A stretch of 64,000 bases of DNA from assembly GCA_963677695.2 (NCBI GenBank), contig CAXXUJ010000002.1, positions 558,001-622,000 of the forward strand, in the 5' to 3' direction. Position numbers and translations under genes: made by a program. Source of the DNA: SABI01 sp963677695. GTDB lineage: Bacteria > Spirochaetota > Spirochaetia > Sphaerochaetales > Sphaerochaetaceae. This document shows, in pieces, positions 54,501-62,595 of the stretch (position 1 is the first letter of the stretch; every line of letters begins with the position of its first letter). Under the pieces are notes generated by a model. It had not been told where the DNA came from. It saw nothing but the letters and a program-made list of their open reading frames with translations, and ran no database searches.

Positions 54501-54771
54501 TGTAGAGCTTTTTCCCACCGCTCTTCATGATCACCGATGGGATGTTCGTAACCTTGAGATCCTTGTACAGCCCTGTCGCCTGCTGCTCTGTCGGACAGAT
54601 CACCCACACCCTCTTGCCGAGATAACTCTGAAAGACATGAAGGAGTACTGCCAGAGGGTACCCGCTCAGGCCTTCGATAGCTGAGGTAATGTCTGGATTC
54701 TTTCTGAATGCCTTGTATCCTTCGCTCGATTTCAGGTAGGATTGTACAGGCTGAAGTATATGCTGCTTCAT
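51529..54771 (-). CDS. mfd: transcription-repair coupling factor
   Basis: Removes stalled RNA polymerase and recruits UvrA. It has 1080 residues: UvrB-like N-terminal domains (about 1-350), the RNA polymerase interaction domain with GDYVVHINYGVGQFEKI (about 410-480), then the RecG-like translocase with GDVGYGKTE, DEEQRFG, SATPIPRT and GRVGRGDKDAFAY, and a C-terminal D7. Its ATG overlaps the upstream frame of the divergent IMPase gene; a TATTTT hexamer ends 5 bases before it and no ribosome binding site is seen. Confidence 0.97.
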   Translation of the reverse strand: MKQHILQPVQSYLKSSEGYKAFRKNPDITSAIEGLSGYPLAVLLHVFQSYLGKRVWVICPTEQQATGLYKDLKVTNIPSVIMKSGGKKLYSTLSGDNDEYLLLKDLQELDSVTSGIVFIPMRTFVSPVPDSSLVADTKKTIRIHDSFDPTELSRMFSDAGYYRSPSTTVPGEFSSHGEIFDFFPYDGEMPVRIHGDWDEVEKITHYDPDTQDLVKSISSFTFHLMSESSSKDWGSIRQYFRDSDYFFILGKERLDTSFHSMQVEAKSLYREAFQIDRNSPKPHEILFDYPAFIEKGRRMSLLYDVRGQHDAHQFDVREGHSYFGNFSLFKEDLTSMLSNGFTIVIYAGSELQKQRLSSMLQNFHGVKILEDELSGGFVLEGQKLAVICDHEIFGRRKVLNKTLHKVQSSPLDSFVDLNEGDYVVHINYGVGQFEKIDRVHIAGRERDYIKILYGGKEYLFVPIEQANLIQRYIGSEGSAPKLDNLSGQSWTAKKAKARKSAEKLAEQLIALYAKRKNSKGYPFPKDTDWQMEFEASFPYDETEDQLQCVEDIKVDMESPVVMDRLICGDVGYGKTEIALRAAFKAVMAGKQVAFLAPTTILAEQHFETLIERLGTFPVQVEVMSRIIDKKKQKEILSRCAAGDVDILVGTHRILQKDVIYKDLGLLIIDEEQRFGVKDKEKVKQLKTNIDSIALSATPIPRTLYMSLLKIRDMSLLTTPPIQRRAIRTVIEEYDIYTVKKAIEHETKRGGQVFYLHNRINSLDEVLSILQKELPHLVFDVVHGQMDPRHIEDVMHRFVHEGIQVLISTTLIENGIDIPNVNTIIIDRADRYGVSQLYQLRGRVGRGDKDAFAYLFYPQSAQLSEVAIKRLKVISDHTELGSGFKIAMKDMEIRGTGNLLGREQSGQLSSVGLDMYIRILDEEIARLTKEEKSVEEEVFLELDYSGFIPDDYISEPSVKFEIYKKISSINNDESLLALNGELIERFGPLPEVVSNLMYIAELKILCRKLSVYHLKERNGLVEVTFSKVKDISIDKVMVLMQLRKNSVKLDPKRINVLILKTEAISLKDKSLFILEMLKRLL

Positions 54772-54810
54772 AACCGAAAATACCCTACCATAGAAGAGAG
54801 AACGTGTTCA

Positions 54811-55596
54811 ATGGATTCATTTCACAGCCTTACAGAGTTTATCAAAGAGATGGGCGTCTACGCCGCTGAAAATCAGAAGAAAATTGAGGTATCATATAAA
54901 GATGACGGGTCTGTACTGACTCAAACTGACACCTACATCAACACTCATGTGAAGCAGAAAATAGAGGAACTGTTCCCTGATGCATGCATCATCACCGAGG
55001 AACAGGAGAGCACCTACGATCCTTCAGCTCCCCTTACCTTCATTCTCGATCCCATTGACGGCACCGACAGCTACTCTCAGGGAATGCCTTCCTGGTGTAT
55101 TTCGGTAGGAGTTCTCGACACTGATCGCACTCCCATTGCATCGATCGTTCACGCACCGAGATGGGGATTAGGCGGGGAAGATTCACTCCTCCTTACCCTC
55201 TATCCGGGAGAAGAGATGCATCTGAACGGAAAACCGTTTCATGTTGAGAGAACCTATTCGGGAGTTGAACAAGTGGCGATGGGATCACACGTGCAGCATT
55301 TTGTCGATCTGAAGAACTACAAGGGAAAGATTCGTGCCTTCGGCTCGAATATCATCCATATGATAGCTCCTCTTATTCATCCGAACATCCAGGGATCGAT
55401 CAGTATCCCCTGCTTCGCATGGGATATCGCGGGAGCGCATGCGCTGCTGCGCAAGGCCGGTTTTCCTGTGGAATATCGGGACGGACGTCCCTTCACCTAT
55501 ACTGATGAGATGCTCATTGAGCGTAAGACCTTCAAAGACATCCTCCTGAGCGGTCAGAAGGATGCCGTTGTTGAAATGAGAACAATCTTCAGATAG
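54811..55596 (+). CDS. inositol-monophosphatase-family phosphatase
   Basis: 262 residues of the Li+-sensitive, Mg2+-dependent phosphatase fold. Metal site: EEQES and DPIDGTDSYSQG; the second motif WDIAGAHALLRKAG is complete. Substrates may be inositol phosphate, fructose 1,6-bisphosphate or 3'-phosphoadenosine 5'-phosphate; the sequence does not decide. ATG 54811 begins where family members begin; earlier in-frame starts run into mfd. Its stop overlaps the convergent transporter gene by 8 bases. Confidence 0.88.
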   Translation: MDSFHSLTEFIKEMGVYAAENQKKIEVSYKDDGSVLTQTDTYINTHVKQKIEELFPDACIITEEQESTYDPSAPLTFILDPIDGTDSYSQGMPSWCISVGVLDTDRTPIASIVHAPRWGLGGEDSLLLTLYPGEEMHLNGKPFHVERTYSGVEQVAMGSHVQHFVDLKNYKGKIRAFGSNIIHMIAPLIHPNIQGSISIPCFAWDIAGAHALLRKAGFPVEYRDGRPFTYTDEMLIERKTFKDILLSGQKDAVVEMRTIFR

Positions 55597-56281
55597 CTTC
55601 AGGAATCTTCTTATTCTCGAACCAGTGTCGTGCAAGGTAGATGAACGGAGTGTCGAACACTGCCACAACGACCTTGAGAAGGTAGGTTGAAAGAAGAATC
55701 TGCATCAACACGCCCATCGGGAAGACTCCAAAGAAGGCGGCAAAGGTGAAGATGACGGAATCAAGCAGCTGTGAGATCAGCGTTGAACCGTTGTTTCTCA
55801 CCCACAGGAATTTCTTGGAGGGAAGAGTTTTCTTTATCCAGCCGTAGGCAAAGATGTCATGCATCTGAGAGACACCGTAGGCAAGGAGTGATGCGCCTGC
55901 GATACGGGGCATGAGGGCGAAGATAGTTGCCATGCTCTCCTGGACGAAATCGCTTTCGGCAGGAATGAACATCAGTGCGACATTCATAAGGATCGTCATG
56001 GTAAGGAGTGCGAAAAAGCCGATGCCGACAGCGCGTCTTGCATCCTTTTTCGTATAACACTCACTGAGGATGTCGGTTGCGAGGAAACTGGTCGCATAGA
56101 CGATATTTCCCAGCGTCGCTTCCAATCCGAAGAGATTGACAGTCTTTGTCACCTGAATATTGGCGACTATGACGGAAATGGGTATCCAGATAAATAAACC
56201 GAGTCGGCCCCAGAGTCTGAAGGCGATCATGATAAGGAGGAAGTTGATCAGGAGCATCCCGATCCAGAAAATTTCATTCAT
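55589..56281 (-). CDS. queuosine-precursor transporter, YhhQ/VUT family
   Basis: 230 residues with about six membrane helices. Blocks such as VANIQVTKTVNLFG, NIVYATSFLATDILSECY and SLLAYGVSQMHD, RNNGSTLISQLLDSVIF are those of the YhhQ family, which imports preQ0 or preQ1 for queuosine synthesis. It overlaps the NTPase gene as ATGA. No queuosine synthesis gene is in the window, so salvage is an inference. Confidence 0.9.
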   Translation of the reverse strand: MNEIFWIGMLLINFLLIMIAFRLWGRLGLFIWIPISVIVANIQVTKTVNLFGLEATLGNIVYATSFLATDILSECYTKKDARRAVGIGFFALLTMTILMNVALMFIPAESDFVQESMATIFALMPRIAGASLLAYGVSQMHDIFAYGWIKKTLPSKKFLWVRNNGSTLISQLLDSVIFTFAAFFGVFPMGVLMQILLSTYLLKVVVAVFDTPFIYLARHWFENKKIPEAI

Positions 56282-56802
56282 GGTGTCTGTATCCTTGTGT
56301 ACGAGTCTTCTTTGTCATCGTGTGACCCGATGACTATACAGGAATTCAGGTCGATTGCATACCGCGAACATACTGCCTCAAGGAATTCATCACGGACTAT
56401 GGCCATAATGTAGCCCTTGTAGGAATCTACGGCATCGGAGAAGGAGGTATCGAAGCCCCTTCCCTCCATTTCGAATCTGCCAATTTCGTCAAATACCATG
56501 ACATCTTTATCGTAGGAGGCATTGAACTGGGATTCAGCCCAGAAGAAAGCCTCGGGGTTGCAGAAAAATCTGCCGCACGCTTCCCAGCCTTCGTGTTCTT
56601 CTCGGTCGAGCATGATGATGGAGGAACCGTCCACATCCGAAGTGAGAGTATAGGTCGTTTTTTCCTCTCCGGGTAGAGAGAGCACCTGCATCACCCCTCC
56701 GACGCTTTTACCGTCAAGATCGAGTCTGGAACAGAGAGAATAGGCCATGCTGGTTTTTCCGCTGTCCCTCTCTCCCGAGATGAATATGATCTTATGCTTC
56801 AT
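56278..56802 (-). CDS. THEP1-like nucleoside-triphosphatase
   Basis: 174 residues. The P-loop GERDSGKT lies at 10-17 and Walker B FDEIGRFE near 104-111, the NTPase_1/THEP1 arrangement known from thermophilic nucleoside triphosphatases. The physiological substrate is unknown. It overlaps both neighbours by 4 bases (ATGA), so the ACT protein, this NTPase and the transporter are one coupled unit. Confidence 0.8.
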   Translation of the reverse strand: MKHKIIFISGERDSGKTSMAYSLCSRLDLDGKSVGGVMQVLSLPGEEKTTYTLTSDVDGSSIIMLDREEHEGWEACGRFFCNPEAFFWAESQFNASYDKDVMVFDEIGRFEMEGRGFDTSFSDAVDSYKGYIMAIVRDEFLEAVCSRYAIDLNSCIVIGSHDDKEDSYTRIQTP

Positions 56803-57461
56803 ACCGGATCTCCTTTCAGGAAACTCTGAAGTACACTGAAAGCTGACATTGAATCTTTCCTGTCTATGACGAACGTAAGTTCGTTCATCGTTGATATGAT
56901 CTCATTGACATTGATCTCTTCCCATGCAAGCTTTCTCACCGCTTCATACACGATACCGGGAGTGGACATGAAATCACCGCTGAACACAAGAGAAAGGGCA
57001 ACCAGGTCACCCTGTTCAAGAAGCACCTCTTCTCCTGAGAGAAGGGGTTTGACGTGATTCATATATTTTTCGCTTATGGAAAGGGATACTTCGTGTGAGC
57101 CGACGGAAATATTGAGAAAGTCACCGCTGGAGGGATTCACCAGATCGAATAGTTCACGGAACTTTTCAAGGATGGAATCACTTCGTACAAGGTTGATATC
57201 GAAAATATTGGTCTTCATCACAATCTCGTAATGAAGGGGAGCGCTCTTGTGTTCAAGTTCTTTCTTCTTCAGTTCTTCCCCGTACCGGCGGATAGCCATT
57301 ACTATGGCTGAGTTCTTCACCTCCTTCCCGTGAAGTTTCTCAACAAGGGGATGAATCGAGGAAGCGTAATTGCTGTAACTGAGAATTCCGCTGATCAGCA
57401 TTTCGTGAAGAAAAGGGGTCCTGTCGATAATCCGTTTTACAGAATTGCTTACTGATTCCAT
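56799..57461 (-). CDS. ACT-domain protein, possible regulator
   Basis: 220 residues. The N-terminal 75 are helical with a possible helix-turn-helix (VEKLHGKEVKNSAIVMAIRR); a middle beta-alpha block follows; the C-terminal third (about 150-210: TPGIVYEAVRKLAWEEIN, NELTFVIDRKD) has the strand-helix pattern of an ACT small-molecule domain as in aspartokinase. No full family assignment is possible. A palindromic operator overlaps its own promoter, consistent with autoregulation. AAGGAG lies 6 bases before the ATG. Confidence 0.7.
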   Translation of the reverse strand: MESVSNSVKRIIDRTPFLHEMLISGILSYSNYASSIHPLVEKLHGKEVKNSAIVMAIRRYGEELKKKELEHKSAPLHYEIVMKTNIFDINLVRSDSILEKFRELFDLVNPSSGDFLNISVGSHEVSLSISEKYMNHVKPLLSGEEVLLEQGDLVALSLVFSGDFMSTPGIVYEAVRKLAWEEINVNEIISTMNELTFVIDRKDSMSAFSVLQSFLKGDPV

Positions 57462-57473
57462 GTTCGCTCCTTG

Positions 57474-57533
57474 ATAACGCCTCTGTTATTATAAGCACAT
57501 ATTGTTATCAATAACAACACTTTCATAACGCCT
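57474..57533 (-). promoter_or_regulatory. promoter/operator of the ACT-domain operon
   Basis: On the minus strand, TTGTTA (57517-57512), 18 bp, consensus TATAAT (57493-57488). A 16-base palindrome TTGTTAT-CA-ATAACAA (57502-57517) covers the -35. The 9-base direct repeat ATAACGCCT occurs at 57474-57482 and 57525-57533, 51 bases apart, on either side. Confidence 0.55.
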
Positions 57534-57576
57534 ATGTTCTTTTTCGCCCACTAGATCCATCTTTTCCTCCTCTGAA

Positions 57577-57605
57577 TATACATCATCGGGAAGCTATGGT
57601 ACTAT
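57577..57605 (+). promoter_or_regulatory. candidate promoter of nrdR
   Basis: TATACA (57577-57582), 17 bp, TACTAT (57600-57605), 27 bases before the GTG start. A moderate match. Confidence 0.35.
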
Positions 57606-57632
57606 GATCGCAAGGGAAGGGGGGATGTTTGA

Positions 57633-58094
57633 GTGTTATGCCCGCAATGCAGCCATACAGATGACAGAGTTCTTGAATCACGTCAGAACAGCAGTGGTTC
57701 CATGGTGCGACGCAGAAGGGAATGTCTGAACTGCGGCTACCGGTTCACAAGTTACGAAAGAATAGAAGAGAAACCTCTCATGGTTATCAAACGGGACAAG
57801 AGAGTTGAACCGTTCGATATCAGGAAAATAGAGAGGGGAATTCAGATCACTACCGAAAAACGTCATATCCCTCAGGAAGTGCTGGAACAGATGCTGCTCA
57901 CTATCGAAGATGAGATCATGCTGAAGTCCTCTACAAAACGGGAGATTCCTTCAACCACGATAGGGGAGATAGCGCTCAAGCACCTGTACAAGGTTGATGC
58001 GGTTGCATACGTCCGATTCGCTTCGGTGTACCGTGCATTTGATACGGTTGAAAAATTCATTGAGGAAATTGAGAAGATACACCACGGTCTTTGA
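57633..58094 (+). CDS. nrdR: transcriptional repressor NrdR
   Basis: 153 residues: a zinc ribbon (CPQC...CLNCGYRF) and an ATP-cone domain (MVIKRDKRVEPFDIRKIERGI). NrdR binds NrdR boxes and represses ribonucleotide reductase genes in response to ATP/dATP. Translation begins at GTG 57633, with a G-rich site (GGGGGG) 8 bases upstream; no in-frame ATG is near. Confidence 0.96.
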   Translation: MLCPQCSHTDDRVLESRQNSSGSMVRRRRECLNCGYRFTSYERIEEKPLMVIKRDKRVEPFDIRKIERGIQITTEKRHIPQEVLEQMLLTIEDEIMLKSSTKREIPSTTIGEIALKHLYKVDAVAYVRFASVYRAFDTVEKFIEEIEKIHHGL

Positions 58095-58183
58095 TTTCAC
58101 TCCCCTCTTTATTTAAGAACCCTTCTCTTCATATTCCTCCTCATTTTTCCCGATTTTATTCTCGAATGATATCCTTTCATTCT

Positions 58184-58212
58184 TTGAACATATAAGCAAA
58201 TCTGTATACTAT
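58184..58212 (+). promoter_or_regulatory. candidate promoter of the DHDPS-family gene
   Basis: TTGAAC (58184-58189), 17 bp, TACTAT (58207-58212), 81 bases before the ATG. The leader contains only a short GCGG...CCGC dyad. Confidence 0.4.
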
Positions 58213-58293
58213 TCTGAGTAGCTCATTATCACACACACTATTCTCACCTGAAGCGGAAAAGGAACCCCGCCACAGAAATATAAGGGAACACAC

Positions 58294-59223
58294 ATGAAAA
58301 AGAATATTGAAGGGATTATCCCTGTCATGATCACTCCGTTCACTGACACAAACACCATCGACTACGCAAGTCTTGAGAAATTGATTGAATGGTATATCGA
58401 AAAAGGTGCTGACGGCCTTTTCGCTGTCTGCCAGTCGAGTGAGATGCAGTTCCTTTCCCAGCAGGAGAAGGTCGAACTTGCAACCTTCGTCGTACAGCAG
58501 GTGAACGGCCGCATTCCTGTGGTCGTCTCAGGTCACACGAGTGATGATCCGGTCTCACAGCTGAAGCAGATCGAAATCGCAAGTACCTCAGGTGCTGACG
58601 CGTTCGTCCTTGTTTCCAACCACCTCGATCCGAAGAATGAGGGAGAAGAGGTTTTCCTAGGAAACCTGAAATGGCTGCTTTCCCACATTCCCGAGGATAT
58701 TGTCCTCGGTATCTATGAATGCCCTGCACCCTATAGACGTCTTCTCAGTGACAACGAAATGAAATTTCTTGCCGAAACAGGCAGATTCGCTTTCATTAAG
58801 GATGTCTCCTGTGATCTTGAGACTGTAAAGAGAAGAGTAGAGCTCACTGAAGGAAGCGGTATGGCAATTTTAAATGCAAATGCGGCTATCGCATGGGATG
58901 CGATGAAAGCAGGTGCGAAGGGATTCAACGGTGTCATGGCCAATGTCTATCCAGACCTCTACAAGTGGCTCTATACCTCAGGAAAGGATCATCCGGCTCT
59001 CGCTTCTGAGCTTGCTGATTTCCTTGTCCTTGCGGGTTGTACAGAAGCGTACGGCTATCCTGTCCTGGCAAAGATGTATCATCAGGGGATCGGTAATTTC
59101 ACCACCATCCATTCCCGCTCCTACCCTCATGATATCAGAGAAAAGGTATGGGGAGTCGATGCGATCCTTGACCGCCTGATCTCTGGTGTTGAGTTCTACC
59201 GGGATAAAATCAGCAATCTGTAG
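58294..59223 (+). CDS. DHDPS/N-acetylneuraminate-lyase family aldolase
   Basis: 309 residues of the class I aldolase TIM barrel. Schiff-base K169 (FIKDVSCD) and the proton-relay Tyr141 (YECPAPY) are present. The loop that in DapA reads GTTGE is CQSSEMQ here, so the usual Thr pair is Ser-Ser, shifted. Together with its isolation from lysine genes, this argues against lysine synthesis and for an aldolase or lyase on a sugar acid or hydroxyproline-like keto acid. AAGGG lies 7 bases before the ATG. It has its own promoter and terminator. Confidence 0.85.
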   Translation: MKKNIEGIIPVMITPFTDTNTIDYASLEKLIEWYIEKGADGLFAVCQSSEMQFLSQQEKVELATFVVQQVNGRIPVVVSGHTSDDPVSQLKQIEIASTSGADAFVLVSNHLDPKNEGEEVFLGNLKWLLSHIPEDIVLGIYECPAPYRRLLSDNEMKFLAETGRFAFIKDVSCDLETVKRRVELTEGSGMAILNANAAIAWDAMKAGAKGFNGVMANVYPDLYKWLYTSGKDHPALASELADFLVLAGCTEAYGYPVLAKMYHQGIGNFTTIHSRSYPHDIREKVWGVDAILDRLISGVEFYRDKISNL

Positions 59224-59239
59224 CATGAACTGATTAGAG

Positions 59240-59269
59240 CCCTGCAGATACCTGCAGGGTCTTCTTTTA
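59240..59269 (+). terminator. terminator after the DHDPS-family gene
   Basis: An 8-bp stem (59240-59247 with 59252-59259) with a 4-base loop followed by TCTTCTTTT, between convergent genes. Confidence 0.85.
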
Positions 59270-60427
59270 AGATCTTACATCGAACCACTTTCCGGTAAGG
59301 GAACGTTCGATATCGTCATTGAGATGGGTCGGCTTGAGAATCTCATCGGCGCAGTCAAGGGCGAAGGTATCACTCATACCGGCAACGTAATCAAAGATCA
59401 GATTTTCGTAGTTCCCTTCCCTTTTCAGATAACTTTCACTCGTATCGTGCACATAGTTGCTGAAGCCTGCGGCAAGCATGTTCTTCTCCTCCTGATACCG
59501 GGTGTAATCGAGCTCATACTCGGAAAAGATATCACTCAGGTAGGTGACAATGAGAGAAAGAAGGCGGTGGAAATAGCGGTGGTATCCTTTCAGGATCGGA
59601 GAATGGTAGATGTTTTCATAGTTAAATTTCTTCATCTCCAATACCGCTTCATAGACTCCGTTTGAGAGCGATATCCCCTTCTCAGGAGTGGTATGGGTCA
59701 ATAGATCATGGACCAGTGTATCGATGATGGAAGAGTTGGTATTCCCGAGCCGCTCGGCGGCTATGGGCGGCATCATTTCAGTGTTCACGATATTCAGCCT
59801 GCAGGCGTCCTCGAAATCGCGTCCGAGGTAGGCGACCTGATCGCTGATGCGGACGACCGCCCCCTCCCAGGTGGCAGGAACAATCCCCTTACGGGTCGTT
59901 ATCTTTGAAAAGTCCTTTTCTTCATGGGTGGGAACGATGCTCTGAAGGAAGGTCTCTCCGTTGTGGGAGACGATGCCGTCTCTCACTGCATAGGTAAGGT
60001 TCAATCCCTTTCCATTGTCGGCAAGGTACTGAACGACCCTGAGGGAGTTCAATTCATGCTCGAAACGGCTCATTCCCCTCTTCTCTCGCAATTCTCCAAG
60101 GATGGTCTCCCCTACATGACCGAAGGGTGCGTGACCGAGATCATGACCCATCCCGATTGCCCATGCAAGCTCATGGTCGAGACCGAGACCTCTGGAGAGG
60201 GTGCTGGCAATGGAGGCGACATGGAGGGAGTGCTCTATTCTGGTACAGATATGATCGTTGCTCGGAGCGAAGAAGACCTGGGTTTTGTGCTTGAGACGCC
60301 TAAACGGGGAGGAGTGAATGATTGCCGTGGTATCACGATAATAGGAGCTCCTGATATCGCTCTTTCTCTCATTCTGCCGTCGTGTCAGCACAGCTTCGTC
60401 AAGCAGATTCGTATAGACATCTTTCAT
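59267..60427 (-). CDS. dgt: deoxyguanosinetriphosphate triphosphohydrolase-like protein
   Basis: 386-residue HD-domain dNTPase. Metal ligands: H66 (RIEHSLHVA), HD at 95-96 (GMGHDLGHAPFGH) and a later Asp in VVRISDQVAYLGRD. It cleaves dNTPs to nucleoside and triphosphate; the exact nucleotide is unknown. ATG 60427 has GGAGG 5 bases upstream and begins at the family start, so the 42 extra upstream codons are rejected. Confidence 0.93.
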   Translation of the reverse strand: MKDVYTNLLDEAVLTRRQNERKSDIRSSYYRDTTAIIHSSPFRRLKHKTQVFFAPSNDHICTRIEHSLHVASIASTLSRGLGLDHELAWAIGMGHDLGHAPFGHVGETILGELREKRGMSRFEHELNSLRVVQYLADNGKGLNLTYAVRDGIVSHNGETFLQSIVPTHEEKDFSKITTRKGIVPATWEGAVVRISDQVAYLGRDFEDACRLNIVNTEMMPPIAAERLGNTNSSIIDTLVHDLLTHTTPEKGISLSNGVYEAVLEMKKFNYENIYHSPILKGYHRYFHRLLSLIVTYLSDIFSEYELDYTRYQEEKNMLAAGFSNYVHDTSESYLKREGNYENLIFDYVAGMSDTFALDCADEILKPTHLNDDIERSLTGKWFDVRS

Positions 60428-60488
60428 CAGAACCTCCATAGGTGTTTCAAAACAGTTCCACTTCCCTTCAATCGCCTTTAATGGTATC

Positions 60489-60983
60489 ATGTTTCGCATG
60501 CTGATGCTACTTGTGGCGGTAACAACTTCCTTTATCCTCTTTCTCTGCCTCATCGCCTCATCGCGCTTTCTCTTTACGCCCAGAGGCGTCTATTGGATAC
60601 TTCCCCTTATCATAACTATCCTGTTCTTCCTTCTCTCACTTCCCCCCCTTGTCATGAATGCGACTCAGGTGATCCACGGAAGCTATCAGGTACAGATCTC
60701 CCCGGACAATTCAGTAAGAGAAATCGTCCCCCTCATCCTTGTCATCCTCTGGTCCTTCATGCTCATTCTCCACAATTTCATTCTCAGCATCCTCATACCC
60801 CGTCATACATTCCTTGAACAGAGGAAGAAGAACCTTGATGAAGCACGCTATATACAGCAGAAAGAATATAAACGATTCAGATTAAAACAGCTGAGAAACC
60901 GGATACAACAGGTCTCCATCGCAGAGGAAACAGGAGGAAATCGTTATCCAGTCAAGTGGATCACCTATTATGACCAGCATTGA
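60489..60983 (+). CDS. three-helix membrane protein, unknown
   Basis: 164 residues. Hydrophobic segments at about 4-27, 34-58 and 80-103, then a basic, Gln-rich helical tail of about 60 residues (RKKNLDEARYIQQKEYKRF) that should face the cytoplasm. No family is recognised. A TTTAAT hexamer ends 6 bases before ATG 60489 and there is no ribosome binding site. It overlaps aroK by 14 bases, so it is translated upstream of it. Confidence 0.65.
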   Translation: MFRMLMLLVAVTTSFILFLCLIASSRFLFTPRGVYWILPLIITILFFLLSLPPLVMNATQVIHGSYQVQISPDNSVREIVPLILVILWSFMLILHNFILSILIPRHTFLEQRKKNLDEARYIQQKEYKRFRLKQLRNRIQQVSIAEETGGNRYPVKWITYYDQH

Positions 60984-61536
60984 AAACACCAAAAATTCAC
61001 TGATATACCTAACAGGAATCAAACACAGTGGAAAAAGCAACGTAGGAAGCTACTGCGCAGAGCACCTCAACATGCATACGAAAGTTGCATTCGTCGATCT
61101 GGATGAGCTTATTCTCGAGCAGATACCCTATGAGAGCATCAGGGACCTCTATATTTCCGAAGGAAAGGATGCATTCATGAAAGCTGAGGAAGCCGCCCTT
61201 GAACGCTTTCTTGAAAGCCATGATTTTTCACACCTGACTATCATGGCCACCGGAGGCGGTGCCTGTGACAATCACTTCCTCATCCAGAAAATGAAAGAAA
61301 CAGGGACGATCATCTATCTCGCAGTGAAGGAGAAGACTCTCCTGGAGAGAATCAAGAGAAAGGGGCTCCCCCCCTTCATCGATCGCGATGATCCTGAAGA
61401 CTCTTTCCATGCCCTCTTCCTTCAGAGGGACACCCTCTATAGAAAGTTCTGTGATTATGTGGTAGCATTAGCAGATTTCGAGAGCGTTGAATTCAACGGA
61501 GTGAATCTGGCCGCTTTCATCAAAGAACTACTATAG
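60970..61536 (+). CDS. aroK: shikimate kinase
   Basis: 188 residues. P-loop GIKHSGKS at 16-23, shikimate-binding DLDELI and TGGGA, and a lid with GLPPFIDRDD. It phosphorylates shikimate in aromatic amino-acid synthesis. It is divergent from classical AroK (the usual RxPLY lid is altered), but being 9 bases before aroC supports the call. Confidence 0.88.
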   Translation: MTSIENTKNSLIYLTGIKHSGKSNVGSYCAEHLNMHTKVAFVDLDELILEQIPYESIRDLYISEGKDAFMKAEEAALERFLESHDFSHLTIMATGGGACDNHFLIQKMKETGTIIYLAVKEKTLLERIKRKGLPPFIDRDDPEDSFHALFLQRDTLYRKFCDYVVALADFESVEFNGVNLAAFIKELL

Positions 61537-61545
61537 GAGTACACC

Positions 61546-62595
61546 ATGGGTGGAAATACATTCGGAACTTCCCTTACAATAACAACCTACGGAGAGTCGC
61601 ACGGTGCGGCTCTCGGTGTCACCATAGACGGACTTGAATCCAATTTCGTCATCGATATGGATGACCTTTCCTATCAGATGTCCCGCCGCCGTCCCGGCGG
61701 CAACCGACTCGGTACCGAGAGGAACGAGGCTGATGCCGTTGAAATCCTTTCAGGTATCTATGAAGGAAAGACCACAGGAACACCACTTTCCATCATCATC
61801 AGAAACACCAACCAGAGATCACATGACTATACCGATATCTCAACCTTTTTCCGTCCCGGCCATGCCGATTACACCTGGCAGCAGAAATTCGGGATAAGAG
61901 ACTGGAGAGGAGGAGGAAGGAGCAGCGGAAGAGAGACGGCAGCACGCCTTGCTGCCGGTGCTATCGCCATGCAGATTCTCCGTTCCAAGGGTGTCAATAT
62001 TACGGCATACACAACTCAGATCGGTGATGTAAAGGCTGAAAAGAAGAACCTGAGTATTGTACGAGACAACCTTGTCAGCTGCTGTGATGCCGATGCAGCT
62101 GTGAAGATGGAACAGCTCATCGATACAGCGAGAGAGCAGAAGAACAGTATCGGAGGTATCATCGAGTGTGTGATCACCGGCTGTCCTGTCGGCCTCGGTG
62201 AACCTGTGTTCCAGAAGACTGAGGCGCTCCTTGCCCATGCTATCCTTTCAATCGGTGCGACAAAGGGAATCGAGTTCGGAGAAGGTTTCCATGCCGCTGA
62301 CATGAAAGGTTCCGATCATAATGATGAGATAGGTTCAGATGGTTTCAAGTCGAATCATGCAGGTGGAATAAACGGTGGAATCACCAACGGTGAAGATATC
62401 TTCTTCCGTGTCCCTGTGAAACCTACCGCCTCGATCGAGCTTCCCCAGAAGACCGTAGACCTTGAAGGACATGAACAGACCATCGTGGTGAAGGGAAGAC
62501 ACGATCCTTCGATCGTCGTAAGGATCGTACCCGTGATAGAAGCGATGGCCGCACTGACCATTCTCTCCCTCTATTACGATCAGTATGGAAGATAA
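61546..62595 (+). CDS. aroC: chorismate synthase
   Basis: FMN-dependent last step to chorismate. It has 349 residues with GESHGAALG, RRRPGG, the RASGRETA-like loop RSSGRETAARLAAGA and GGINGGITNGEDI. Typical length is 350-390. GGAG lies 7 bases before the ATG. It overlaps the next gene by 11 bases. Confidence 0.97.
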   Translation: MGGNTFGTSLTITTYGESHGAALGVTIDGLESNFVIDMDDLSYQMSRRRPGGNRLGTERNEADAVEILSGIYEGKTTGTPLSIIIRNTNQRSHDYTDISTFFRPGHADYTWQQKFGIRDWRGGGRSSGRETAARLAAGAIAMQILRSKGVNITAYTTQIGDVKAEKKNLSIVRDNLVSCCDADAAVKMEQLIDTAREQKNSIGGIIECVITGCPVGLGEPVFQKTEALLAHAILSIGATKGIEFGEGFHAADMKGSDHNDEIGSDGFKSNHAGGINGGITNGEDIFFRVPVKPTASIELPQKTVDLEGHEQTIVVKGRHDPSIVVRIVPVIEAMAALTILSLYYDQYGR

